From positions 241,585-305,584 of the forward strand of contig JAVVDW010000001.1 of the NCBI GenBank assembly GCA_032251335.1: a stretch of 64,000 nucleotides of DNA. The letters are read 5' to 3'. The stretch comes from UM-FILTER-40-17 sp032251335 (GTDB lineage Bacteria > Bacteroidota > Bacteroidia > Flavobacteriales > Flavobacteriaceae). Shown here one piece after another: positions 36,430-44,953 of this stretch. The position numbers were made by a program, and so were the translations under genes. Each line of letters begins with the position of its first letter. The first letter of the stretch is position 1. The notes under the pieces were generated by a model, which saw only the letters and a program-made list of their open reading frames with translations, was not told the origin of the DNA and did not search any database.

Positions 36430-36446
36430 AAAAAAAAAAAAAAAAA
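36430..36446. repeat. Homopolymer tract of 17 A
   Basis: Uninterrupted A17 in the 155-base divergent region between the peptide cassette (start 36377, minus) and the isoaspartyl peptidase gene (start 36533, plus). It lies about 50 bases upstream of both genes, where length changes could alter promoter activity. Confidence 0.85.
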
Positions 36447-36532
36447 CATTCATTCAATTTTAAAATGTTAAAATTGATAACTTTAACACCATAAATGCCT
36501 TATTTTGTAATCATCATCTATACCCAAACAAA

Positions 36533-37519
36533 ATGAAAAACCTTATTTTATCGCTATTTCTTGGTCTGTCGTTTACGCTCTTCTCTCAAGATAACCCCAT
36601 TGCCATTGTGATACACGGTGGTGCGGGCACAATTCTCAAGAAAAATATGACACCTGAAATGGAGGCTGCCTATCAAACCAAATTACAAGAAGCTGTGGAA
36701 GCGGGTTATGCCGTACTCCAACAAGGAGGCAGCAGCGTGGAAGCCGTAGAAAAAACCATTCGTATTTTAGAAGATTCTCCTTTGTTTAATGCCGGTAAAG
36801 GCGCGGTCTTTACCCATGAGGGCAAAAACGAAATGGACGCCGCTATCATGGAAGGAAAAAACCTAAACGCCGGTGCTATTTCGGGTGTAACCACAGTTAA
36901 AAACCCGATCTCGCTTGCGATTCAAGTCATGAACAATTCTCCACATGTAATGCTCTCTGGAAAAGGTGCCGAACAATTTGCCAGAGAAAAAAACATTGAG
37001 CTTGTAGATCCGGACTATTTCTATACCGAATCGCGCATGAAAGCCCTTGAACGTGCCAAAGAAAAGGAAGAAGACGAAGGTTTTTGGCAAAATACCGATT
37101 ATAAATTTGGTACCGTAGGATGCGTGGCCGTAGATAAAAACGGAAATATTGCAGCCGGAACTTCTACCGGCGGCATGACCAACAAGCGCTGGAACCGCAT
37201 TGGCGACGCCCCCATCATTGGCGCAGGCACTTATGCCAACAACCTCAGTTGTGGTGTATCGGGTACAGGTTGGGGCGAGTATTTTATCCGTGCCACGGTG
37301 GCACACGACATAGCTGCACTGATGGAATACAAAGGACTGAGCGTCCAAGAAGCCTCCCATGAAGTGATTTATAACAAAATGGCCAAACTTGGAGGCGACG
37401 GTGGCGTCATTGCGTTGGATCGCCAAGGTAATATTGCGATGGAATTTAACACCGCCGGCATGTATCGGGCGTCTATAGATGCCAATGGCAAACGCACTGT
37501 CGCAATTTATAAAGAATAA
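36533..37519 (+). CDS. Isoaspartyl peptidase / L-asparaginase (plant type, Ntn hydrolase)
   Basis: 328 residues with a signal peptide (MKNLILSLFLGLSFTLFSQ), so a periplasmic enzyme. It should mature by self-cleavage before Thr194 in KFGTVGCVAVD, the N-terminal nucleophile of the beta subunit. Other family motifs: AIVIHGGAGT at the N terminus, STGGMTNKRWNRIGDAPIIGAGTYA and GVSGTGWGEYFIR. The enzyme hydrolyses beta-aspartyl (isoAsp) peptides and, more weakly, asparagine. Single gene; its stop is 13 bases from the end of the convergent HEPN-like gene. Confidence 0.92.
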   Translation: MKNLILSLFLGLSFTLFSQDNPIAIVIHGGAGTILKKNMTPEMEAAYQTKLQEAVEAGYAVLQQGGSSVEAVEKTIRILEDSPLFNAGKGAVFTHEGKNEMDAAIMEGKNLNAGAISGVTTVKNPISLAIQVMNNSPHVMLSGKGAEQFAREKNIELVDPDYFYTESRMKALERAKEKEEDEGFWQNTDYKFGTVGCVAVDKNGNIAAGTSTGGMTNKRWNRIGDAPIIGAGTYANNLSCGVSGTGWGEYFIRATVAHDIAALMEYKGLSVQEASHEVIYNKMAKLGGDGGVIALDRQGNIAMEFNTAGMYRASIDANGKRTVAIYKE

Positions 37520-37532
37520 AGCCTAAAGCTAC

Positions 37533-37913
37533 TCAATGCAAAATATTTTCTGCTTTTAAAAATGCTTCCAAATCATTGGCCACTTTGAGGCATTTGTTCA
37601 CTTTGTTCGGATCTGTACAATCTCTGTTTGCTGTTTGATGCGACCGGCAGTCAAAATCTGAAAGATTGACACGGTTAAATTTCGGATTCAATTCCAAACA
37701 CTTTTCATACAGTGTTTTGATGGTTGCATGGCTGTCCGGTGTTACGTTATGCTGCAACAAATATCCGGTCAGAAAACTTTCCACAGCAAATTGCGAATTT
37801 TTACAAACCATAAACGAAACCACGTCCTCCTCCGGACGACAAATTTCTTCATTGGCCTTAGACAGTTTGCCCGAAGCTTCACTGAATAAGAAATTGGCAT
37901 TAAATGTATTCAT
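37533..37913 (-). CDS. HEPN-like domain protein of unknown function
   Basis: 126 residues, predicted mostly helical and cytoplasmic. The pattern NFLFSEASGKLSKANEEI, then KNSQFAVESFLTGYLLQHN and a C-terminal helix KCLKVANDLEAFLK resembles HEPN-type four-helix proteins. I do not see the catalytic R-x4-6-H motif of HEPN ribonucleases. It has five Cys residues in a small chain (e.g. ICRPEED, DCRSHQ, RDCTDPNKVNKC). It lies 67 bases downstream of the pyruvate:ferredoxin oxidoreductase gene on the same strand, but a hairpin lies between. Function unknown. Confidence 0.65.
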   Translation of the reverse strand: MNTFNANFLFSEASGKLSKANEEICRPEEDVVSFMVCKNSQFAVESFLTGYLLQHNVTPDSHATIKTLYEKCLELNPKFNRVNLSDFDCRSHQTANRDCTDPNKVNKCLKVANDLEAFLKAENILH

Positions 37914-37934
37914 AACGTCATTGTTTTATCATTT

Positions 37935-37971
37935 AAAGCGTGAAACACCTAACTGTAGTGTCTCACGCTTT
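37935..37971 (-). terminator. Hairpin after the pyruvate:ferredoxin oxidoreductase gene
   Basis: A 14-bp stem with one mismatch (arms 37935-37948 and 37958-37971; core AGCGTGAAACAC / GTGTCTCACGCT) and a 9-base loop, 9 bases past the end of the large gene. The T-tail on the minus strand is poor, so it may reduce rather than block transcription into the HEPN-like gene. Confidence 0.55.
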
Positions 37972-37980
37972 TAACTTTGA

Positions 37981-40900
37981 TTACAAACTTCTAAATAGCT
38001 CCAAGCGTTCCCACTTGGTATCCACATCTTCTTGTGCGTGCTTGAGCAAATCGGCACCCAATACAGGGTTGTCTTTCGCTATTCTTGAAAAACGGGTCTC
38101 TTTATACATGAAATCTTCCAGTGGTCTGCTCGGTGCTTTAGAGTCCAGTTTGAATTTTTGACCTTTGGGTTTGGACGGATCAAAACGGAACAATGGCCAG
38201 TATCCTGTTTCTACTGCAACTTCTTGGTGTGCGGCACCGTATTTCATGTCGTAGCCGTGTTCTTGGCAATGAGAGAAAGCTACGATGAGCGAAGGGCCGG
38301 GATATGAAGCTGCTTCCTCAATAGCTTTGAGTGTTTGCACGTCTTTTGCCCCTAAAGCAATTTGTGCTACATATACATTTCCGTAAGAAATGGCTTGCAA
38401 AGCGAGGCTTTTCTTGCCTGTCCGTTTGCCGGATACCGAAAACTTAGCACTCGCACCGTAGGGCGTTGCTTTTGAGGTTTGTCCACCGGTATTTGAATAC
38501 ACTTCTGTATCCAATACCATGATATTGATATTCTCTCCGGAAGCCAATACGTGATCGACACCGCCGTAGCCAATATCGTATGCCCATCCGTCTCCACCAA
38601 CAATCCATACCTGTTTGTCTCTTAGGTATTCTGTCATGTGACTGAGTTTGACGGCATCTTCATCATTATCGACGACCTTCAAAACCTCTAAAAGCTTGTC
38701 TATGTCATCAGATTTTTGGGCTTTTTGTTTCTCCGTTTCCTCGGGGTTATTTAGAATACTATCAACCAACTCCGAACCCACCAACAACTCTAACGATTTT
38801 AACAGGTTCACAGCAATTTCTTGTTTCTTGGTCAGCGCCAATTTCATCCCCAACCCAAACTCTGCGTTGTCTTCAAAAAGTGAATTTGCCCAAGCCGGTC
38901 CCCTACCCTTGTCGTTTGTTTTATAAGGTGTTGTAGGTAGATTACCTCCGTAAATAGAAGAGCATCCCGTAGCGTTAGCAATGAGTATGCGATCGCCGTA
39001 GAGCTGGGTCAACATTTTGATATATGGCGTTTCTCCACAACCTGAACATGCACCCGAAAATTCGAACAAAGGTTCCAAAAACTGTGCGCCTTTTACGTTG
39101 GTAATCTGCAGTTCGGATCGGTCGTAGTTTGGCAGTTTTGTAAAGTACTCCCAATTGACATTTTCTTCGGCTGCCACATCCAGTTTTTTGCGCATATTGA
39201 TGGCCCTAAAATCATCAATCTCTTTGCTAATGGCCGGGCAAACAGCCACACACAAGTCGCAGCCGGTACAATCTTCCGGTGATACTTGCAAAACATAAGA
39301 CTCCAAATCTTTGTCAAAAGGTCTTCCTTTAGCCGGAGTGGCTTTTAAAGAATGGGGTGCACCAACCAAAATTTCGTTAGAGACCACTTTAGCACGAATG
39401 GCTGCATGCGGACAAATGGCTACACACTTATTACACTGCGTGCAAAGTTCTGTATCGTCCCAAACAGGAATAAAATCTGCTATGCCGCGTTTTTCATATT
39501 GTGTTGTTCCGGTAGGGAAAGTGCCATCTATAGGAAAAGCACTGACCGGAAGTTCATCGCCGAGTCCGGCAAGAATTTTTTCGAGCACTTCAGCTACAAA
39601 ACCATCGGGTGCATGTGTCATAGCACCCAACATGGCTTTGTTTCCGGTTTTAAATTGACTGTAGTCAACTTCAAACAAGTTTTCTAAGGCATTATCTACC
39701 GCATCAAAATTCATTTTTACAATTTTTTCACCTTTGTGAGAGTAGGTTTTTACAATTGCACCTTTTATTTTCTCAATGGCTTCTTCTTTGGGAAGTACGC
39801 CTGAAATGGCAAAGAAACACGTCTGTAAAACCGTATTGGTGCGTTTTCCCAAATGCGAATTGAGTGCTACCTGACTGGCGTCAACTACGTAAAATTTGGC
39901 TTGTTTATCAATAATGGTGTTTTGTAGTTTTTGAGGAAGTACATCCCAGACCTCGTCTTTAGAGAACGGTGCATTCAACAAGAAGGTGCCCCCTTTTTTA
40001 AGGCGCGACAATACATCGTATTTGTTGATGAAATTAAACTGATGACAAGCAATGAAATCTGCTTTTTCAATAAGATAGGTTGAATGAATCGGATTGGGAC
40101 CAAAACGCAAATGCGAGATGGTTTGTGCACCTGCCTTTTTAGAATCATACACAAAATAACCCTGCACAAAATTATCTGTCGTTTCGCCGATAATTTTGAT
40201 CGAATTTTTGTTGGCACCTACGGTGCCGTCTGCGCCCAAACCGTAAAACATACAACCGATGGTGCTTCGAGGGATTTCGAAGTTTTCATCTATCTCCAAA
40301 TGCGTATGTGTGATATCATCTATGATACCTACTGTAAAATGGTTTTTAGGTTGTGTCAAATTAAGGTTGTCGTAAACACCTTTTACCATTTTAGGCGTAA
40401 ATTCTTTGGATGAAATTCCATAGCGGCCACCCACAATTTTTGGCAACTTTTCTTCGGATTCTGAAAAAGCCGTCACGATATCTAAATACAAAGGTTCACC
40501 CACACTGCCGGGTTCTTTTGTTCTGTCTAAAACAGCTATTTTTTGAACCGTTTTGGGCAGCATATTTAACAGTGCTTCTGAATCGAAAGGCCTGTACAAT
40601 CGGACAAAAAGTGCACCAACTTTTTCGCCGTTAGCCACCATGGTATCCACAGTTTCTTTCACAGCACCTTGTCCGGAGCCCATAATGACAACAACCCGCT
40701 CGGCCTCGGGATGACCTATATAGTCAAACAAATGATAACGCCTGCCTGTTTGTTGGTAAAATATATCCATGGTTTCGGCTACAATGGCGGGTACCTTTTG
40801 ATAACAGCTGTTGGAAGCTTCTCGGGCTTGGAAAAACACATCCGGGTTTTGTGATGTTCCGCGGACAACCGGATGGTCCGGATCTAGGGAACGGCTTTTG

Positions 40901-41514
40901 AATTCGTCTATTTTGTCTTCGGGCATCATGGCTTTGATGACTTCATCCGGAATGGCATCTATTTTTGAAATTTCATGAGAGGTACGAAATCCGTCGAAGA
41001 TATTGAGAAACGGCACCCTCGATTTTAACGTAGCTACTTGTGCAATGAGTGCCATATCTTGTGCTTCTTGCACTGAGCCGCCAAAAAGCATGGCAAAACC
41101 TGTTTGCCGGGTGGCCATCACATCGGAGTGATCGCCAAAAATAGACAAGGCATGTGTGGCTACGGTTCTTGCGGCTACGTGGATTACACAGGGCAACAGC
41201 TCGCCTGCTATTTTATACATATTGGGAATCATCAAAAGCAGACCTTGAGATGCGGTGAAAGTCGTGGTCAAGGCACCGGCTTGCAAAGAGCCGTGCACAG
41301 CACCCGCAGCACCTCCTTCGCTTTGCATTTCTACAATTCGAGGTATGTTCTTCCAAATATTCATTTGGTTGTCGGCACTGAACACATCTACATGTTCACC
41401 CATAGGCGACGCAGGTGTAATAGGATAAATGGCACACACCTCGTTGGTCTTGTGTGCCACTCTTGCAACAGCCTCATTGGCATCGCAAATGAGTTTTGAA
41501 AACTTTTTTTCCAT
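37981..41514 (-). CDS. nifJ: Pyruvate:ferredoxin (flavodoxin) oxidoreductase
   Basis: Single-chain enzyme of 1177 residues that oxidises pyruvate to acetyl-CoA and CO2 with ferredoxin or flavodoxin as acceptor. Domain order is the usual one: pyrimidine-binding domain (AVARVAHKTNEVCAIYPITP at the N terminus), domain II, CoA-binding gamma part, a two-cluster ferredoxin domain with CTQCNKCVAICPH and CTGCDLCVAVCPA, and the TPP domain with CSGCGETPYIKM, ATGCSSIYGGNLPTTPY and GDGWAYDIGYGG followed by NTGGQ. Its presence beside respiratory-type genes suggests an oxygen-tolerant or facultative lifestyle, as seen in several Flavobacteriales. Confidence 0.95.
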   Translation of the reverse strand: MEKKFSKLICDANEAVARVAHKTNEVCAIYPITPASPMGEHVDVFSADNQMNIWKNIPRIVEMQSEGGAAGAVHGSLQAGALTTTFTASQGLLLMIPNMYKIAGELLPCVIHVAARTVATHALSIFGDHSDVMATRQTGFAMLFGGSVQEAQDMALIAQVATLKSRVPFLNIFDGFRTSHEISKIDAIPDEVIKAMMPEDKIDEFKSRSLDPDHPVVRGTSQNPDVFFQAREASNSCYQKVPAIVAETMDIFYQQTGRRYHLFDYIGHPEAERVVVIMGSGQGAVKETVDTMVANGEKVGALFVRLYRPFDSEALLNMLPKTVQKIAVLDRTKEPGSVGEPLYLDIVTAFSESEEKLPKIVGGRYGISSKEFTPKMVKGVYDNLNLTQPKNHFTVGIIDDITHTHLEIDENFEIPRSTIGCMFYGLGADGTVGANKNSIKIIGETTDNFVQGYFVYDSKKAGAQTISHLRFGPNPIHSTYLIEKADFIACHQFNFINKYDVLSRLKKGGTFLLNAPFSKDEVWDVLPQKLQNTIIDKQAKFYVVDASQVALNSHLGKRTNTVLQTCFFAISGVLPKEEAIEKIKGAIVKTYSHKGEKIVKMNFDAVDNALENLFEVDYSQFKTGNKAMLGAMTHAPDGFVAEVLEKILAGLGDELPVSAFPIDGTFPTGTTQYEKRGIADFIPVWDDTELCTQCNKCVAICPHAAIRAKVVSNEILVGAPHSLKATPAKGRPFDKDLESYVLQVSPEDCTGCDLCVAVCPAISKEIDDFRAINMRKKLDVAAEENVNWEYFTKLPNYDRSELQITNVKGAQFLEPLFEFSGACSGCGETPYIKMLTQLYGDRILIANATGCSSIYGGNLPTTPYKTNDKGRGPAWANSLFEDNAEFGLGMKLALTKKQEIAVNLLKSLELLVGSELVDSILNNPEETEKQKAQKSDDIDKLLEVLKVVDNDEDAVKLSHMTEYLRDKQVWIVGGDGWAYDIGYGGVDHVLASGENINIMVLDTEVYSNTGGQTSKATPYGASAKFSVSGKRTGKKSLALQAISYGNVYVAQIALGAKDVQTLKAIEEAASYPGPSLIVAFSHCQEHGYDMKYGAAHQEVAVETGYWPLFRFDPSKPKGQKFKLDSKAPSRPLEDFMYKETRFSRIAKDNPVLGADLLKHAQEDVDTKWERLELFRSL

Positions 41515-41756
41515 AATATTTTATTTTGTTTTTTTCCGGCGGGCTGCTTTGTAAGTTGAAAATGATTTAAAAAAGCGACTTTATCGGAATTGATTTTTAT
41601 GACGATATAAAATTAGCTTGTATAAAAAGCTCAGAATATGACATTTGTCAGGTTGGAGGGCTTGTTAGATTTTTTAACATTAATCGCCCTGTCCTTATCT
41701 GACATTTCAATGGTTTCAAACTTCAAAAAAAACCAATCGTATTTCGATAAATTCTT

Positions 41757-41789
41757 TCTGCTATAATTCATTCAATACACCTATTTTTG
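41757..41789 (+). promoter_or_regulatory. Promoter of prfB
   Basis: TATTTTTG at 41782-41789 matches TAnnTTTG; TCTG at 41757-41760, 21 bases upstream, is a one-mismatch -33. The ATG is 17 bases past the box. Confidence 0.5.
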
Positions 41790-41806
41790 TAGAAAATATT
41801 TACAGT

Positions 41807-42902
41807 ATGATTACGCATGATTTGGTTAAGGACGTTTTGGAGCGCCTAGGTGCGCTGAGGAGGTATCTTTGACATAGATGCCAAAGAAATTGAAATAGCC
41901 AACGAAGAAGAAAAAACTTTTGATCCTACTTTTTGGAACAATCCTAAAGAAGCCGAAATCTTGATGCAATCTTTGCGTGTAAAAAAACGTTGGGTGAAAG
42001 ATTATCTGGATTTGGTAGAACTCGGCGAAGAACTCGAACTCACCTACTCTTTCGTTAAAGAAGGTGATGCCGATACAAAGGACTTGGAGGATGTCTATCA
42101 AAAAACACTCACAAAACTAGAAGATCTGGAGTTTAGAAACATGCTCTCGGAAGAAGGTGATGTGTTGAGTGCTGTTTTGCAAATAACGGCCGGCGCAGGG
42201 GGTACCGAAAGTTGCGATTGGGCGCAAATGCTGATGCGTATGTATATGATGTGGGCCCAAAAACAAGGTTTCAAAATCAAAGAACTCAACTTGCAAGAAG
42301 GCGATGTGGCTGGTATCAAAACGGTGACTTTGGAAATTGAAGGCGATTTTGCTTTTGGCTACCTCAAAGGAGAAAACGGTGTCCACCGGTTGGTGCGCAT
42401 CTCTCCTTTTGACAGCAACGCCAAAAGACACACTTCATTTGTTTCGGTTTACGTCTATCCTTTGGTGGACGACACCATCGAAATTGAAATCAATCCGGCA
42501 GATATAGAAATCACTACGGCACGGTCTAGTGGCGCCGGTGGGCAAAATGTGAACAAAGTTGAAACCAAAGTACAGCTCTTTCACAAGCCTACGGGTATCC
42601 AAATAACCTGTTCAGAAACGCGTTCCCAACACGATAACCGCAGTAGGGCTTTGCAGATGTTAAAATCGCAACTTTATGAAATTGAACTTCGCAAGCAGTT
42701 GCAACAACGCAGTGAGATAGAAGCCGGAAAGATGAAAATTGAATGGGGTTCGCAGATTAGAAATTACGTGATGCATCCTTACAAACTGGTCAAAGACGTC
42801 CGAACAAGCCACGAAACTTCAGACGTAGATGCTGTGATGAACGGCGATTTGGACCCCTTTTTAAAAGCCTATCTCATGTCAATGGGACAAAAAGAAAGTT
42901 AA
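41807..42902 (+). CDS. prfB: Peptide chain release factor 2, with programmed +1 frameshift
   Basis: Recognises UGA and UAA stop codons. Translation starts at ATG 41807 (MITHDLVKDVLERLGALRRYL), meets an in-frame TGA at 41870, and continues after a +1 shift at GAC 41871 (DIDAKEIEIANEEEKTFDPT). The joined product is 364 residues, the normal RF2 length. Visible motifs: the SPF stop-codon-recognition motif in RISPFDSN and the catalytic GGQ in SGAGGQNVNK. Its stop TAA overlaps the stop of smpB on the other strand (42899-42902, TTAA). Expression is autoregulated: low RF2 lets ribosomes pause at UGA and shift. Confidence 0.96.
41858..41873 (+). other. prfB: RF2 autoregulatory +1 frameshift site
   Basis: AGGAGGTATCTTTGAC: an internal Shine-Dalgarno sequence (AGGAGG, 41858-41863) three bases before the slippery CTT and the in-frame TGA followed by C. 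This is the classic arrangement; slip from CTT to TTT allows reading of GAC in the new frame. Confidence 0.95.
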
Positions 42903-43354
42903 CGATATGCCTTTTTAATTTGATCGAGTTTTCGGTCTGTGTCGCGCTGTTTAATAGTTTCCCGTTTGTCGTATAGTTTTTTACCGCGACAAAGTGCAAT
43001 TTCCAATTTGGCCAAGCCCCGGTCGTTGATAAAAAGTTTCAAGGGTACAATAGTCAGTCCTTTGGTTTCTACACTTTTTTGTAGGGCTTTGAGTTCCTTT
43101 TTCTGCAACAACAAACGTCGGACATTTCTCGGATTGTGGTTGTAATGTGTCCCGAAAGCGTATTCTTGTATGTACATATTCACTACAAAAAGTTCGTGAC
43201 CTTGAAATTCGCAAAAACTTTCCGTGATAGAAGCCTTGCTCATCCGAATAGATTTGATTTCCGTTCCGGTGAGTTGAATGCCCGCAACATACTTGTCCAG
43301 TATCTCGAAGTCGAAACGCGCGCGTTTGTTCAGTATGTTGATGTGTTTTTGCAT
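42899..43354 (-). CDS. smpB: SsrA-binding protein SmpB
   Basis: Binds tmRNA and is needed for rescue of stalled ribosomes. 151 residues from ATG 43352-43354; a longer upstream reading is ruled out because the promoter overlaps it. Family motifs: NKRARFDFEILDKYVAGIQL, TEIKSIRMSKASI, YAFGTHYNHNPRNVRRLLL and the basic C-terminal tail KRETIKQRDTDRKLDQIKKA, which mimics a tRNA codon-anticodon. The -7 box ends only 5 bases before the ATG, so the mRNA is predicted to be nearly leaderless. The ssrA gene is not in the window. Confidence 0.95.
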   Translation of the reverse strand: MQKHINILNKRARFDFEILDKYVAGIQLTGTEIKSIRMSKASITESFCEFQGHELFVVNMYIQEYAFGTHYNHNPRNVRRLLLQKKELKALQKSVETKGLTIVPLKLFINDRGLAKLEIALCRGKKLYDKRETIKQRDTDRKLDQIKKAYR

Positions 43355-43359
43355 GCCTG

Positions 43360-43390
43360 CAAAAGTAGTAACAAATAAGCCAGCTTCAAA
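43360..43390 (-). promoter_or_regulatory. Consensus promoter of smpB, giving a nearly leaderless mRNA
   Basis: Minus strand: TTTG (43387-43390), 19 bases, TACTTTTG (43360-43367), an exact match to TTTG-N19-TAnnTTTG. The start codon begins at 43354, 6 bases after the last G. Confidence 0.75.
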
Positions 43391-43436
43391 ACGTTGAAAA
43401 TTGATTAAATTAGCCGAATATTTTAACCAACTTTTC

Positions 43437-44189
43437 ATGAAGACTGTTATCGCATGGCTCACTTTTAGTTTATTAATGATTTCATGTGGCGAAGCCCCCA
43501 AACCACCCCTCACGGCAGATGGAATCGTAAACCGTGCGATTGATTCAGCAGGAGGCGACTTATACCAAAAAGTGCATATTGCATTCGATTTCAGAAATAT
43601 GCATTATGAATCGATTCGAAATCACGGTTTTTACGAATACAACCGGACACAAACAGACAGTTTGGGAAATACCATACAAGACATCATCGGCACCGATGGT
43701 TATCGAAGATTGGTAAACGGTGCGCCGGTGCAAGTGATAGACAGCATGGCAAACAAATACACCAACTCGGTCAACTCTGTACATTATTTCGCCTATCTAC
43801 CTTACGGATTAAATGACAAGGCCGTACAAAAAACACTTTTGGAGAATGTAAAAATTAAAGAAGTTGAATATTACAAAATAAAGGTGACTTTTACACAAGA
43901 AGGTGGTGGCGAAGATTTTGAAGATGTTTTTTTATATTGGATTGATAAAAACGATTTTTCGGTCGATTATTTGGCTTATTTGTATCATACCGACGGAGGC
44001 GGCATCCGGTTTAGAGAAGCCTTCAACGTGAGGCGCATCGGTGGCATTCGCTTTTCAGATTACCACAACCTAAAGCCGGTATCGGAAGATATCAATTTGT
44101 TTACCATCGACAGTTTGTTCTCTTCCGGCTCTCTGGAAAAATTATCTGAAATTAAATTGGAAAACGTATCGGTGAAGCCGGTTGAATAA
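43437..44189 (+). CDS. Lipoprotein of unknown function (DUF6503-like)
   Basis: 250 residues from ATG 43437. The N terminus MKTVIAWLTFSLLMISC is a lipoprotein signal with lipobox LMISC and Cys17; the next residues (GEAPKPP) do not block outer-membrane sorting. The mature part is rich in beta strands and aromatic residues (YESIRNHGFYEYNRTQTD, DGGGIRFREAFNVRRIGGI) and resembles the Bacteroidota family DUF6503, whose function I do not know; the fold may be of the outer-membrane-lipoprotein carrier type. It converges with hisA (22 bases between stops). Confidence 0.75.
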   Translation: MKTVIAWLTFSLLMISCGEAPKPPLTADGIVNRAIDSAGGDLYQKVHIAFDFRNMHYESIRNHGFYEYNRTQTDSLGNTIQDIIGTDGYRRLVNGAPVQVIDSMANKYTNSVNSVHYFAYLPYGLNDKAVQKTLLENVKIKEVEYYKIKVTFTQEGGGEDFEDVFLYWIDKNDFSVDYLAYLYHTDGGGIRFREAFNVRRIGGIRFSDYHNLKPVSEDINLFTIDSLFSSGSLEKLSEIKLENVSVKPVE

Positions 44190-44211
44190 AAAAAATGCTG
44201 ATCTCCAATTA

Positions 44212-44952
44212 TTAAAAACCATTTAAAATCAATTTTTCTAAATCTTTTAGAGAAATGTGATTTTCATAAATAGCCTTGCCGATAATTACACCTTCACAGC
44301 CCAAAGTATTGAGTTTTGGCAATTCATCTATATGAGAGATGCCCCCTGACGCAATCAGGCTTAAAGGATTTTCTTCTGTATGCAAATCGTTTATCATTTG
44401 TTTGTATAAATCAAATGCGGGTCCTTGCAACATGCCGTCTTTGGAAATATCGGTACAAATGACATATCGAACGCCTATTTGCAAATACGAGTTGACAAAC
44501 GGAATCAGATCAGATTGTGAGGTTTCTTGCCATCCCGAAACGGCAATTTTACCTTCCATTGCATCGGCACCTAAAATAATTTTATCCAAACCATACATCG
44601 ATAACCACTTTTGAAACAATGTAGGGTTTTTAACGGCAATGCTGCCACCTGTGATTTGTGACGCACCCGATTCAAAGGCAATTTGTAAATCTTTGTCTGA
44701 TTTTATACCACCGCCAAAATCAATCTGCAGTGAAGTGTTTGTCGCGATGCGTTCCAACACCTTGTAATTGACAATGTGCTGCGACTTGGCACCGTCCAAA
44801 TCCACCACATGTAGATACTGAATGCCATGTGCTTCAAAAGACTTGGCCACTTCAAGCGGGTCTTCATTGTAAATTTTTTGAGTGCTGTAATCGCCTTTTG
44901 AGAGACGTACACATTTGCCATCTATGATGTCTATTGCAGGAATAATGCGCAT
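44212..44952 (-). CDS. hisA: Phosphoribosylformimino-5-aminoimidazole carboxamide ribotide isomerase (HisA)
   Basis: Fourth step of histidine biosynthesis: Amadori rearrangement of ProFAR to PRFAR. 246-residue (beta/alpha)8 barrel with catalytic Asp8 (PAIDIIDGKCVRL) and Asp130 (LGADAMEGK), and phosphate loops FGGGI and ASGGIS. One base separates it from hisH, so the genes are closely coupled. It is the last gene of the his operon here; the hisF and hisI genes that usually follow are absent and unrelated convergent genes take their place. Confidence 0.96.
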   Translation of the reverse strand: MRIIPAIDIIDGKCVRLSKGDYSTQKIYNEDPLEVAKSFEAHGIQYLHVVDLDGAKSQHIVNYKVLERIATNTSLQIDFGGGIKSDKDLQIAFESGASQITGGSIAVKNPTLFQKWLSMYGLDKIILGADAMEGKIAVSGWQETSQSDLIPFVNSYLQIGVRYVICTDISKDGMLQGPAFDLYKQMINDLHTEENPLSLIASGGISHIDELPKLNTLGCEGVIIGKAIYENHISLKDLEKLILNGF

Positions 44953-44953
44953 G

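Noticed and set aside
36863..37426. A 187-codon minus-strand frame opposite the isoaspartyl peptidase
   Set aside because: Covers the catalytic region of a clear Ntn hydrolase; no independent motifs.
41807..41872. prfB as a broken gene because of an in-frame TGA
   Set aside because: The stop sits in the canonical RF2 frameshift signal; joining the frames gives the normal full-length protein.
43355..43513. N-terminal extension of smpB (53 more codons)
   Set aside because: It overlaps the smpB promoter and the lipoprotein gene on the other strand; all SmpB motifs begin after ATG 43354.
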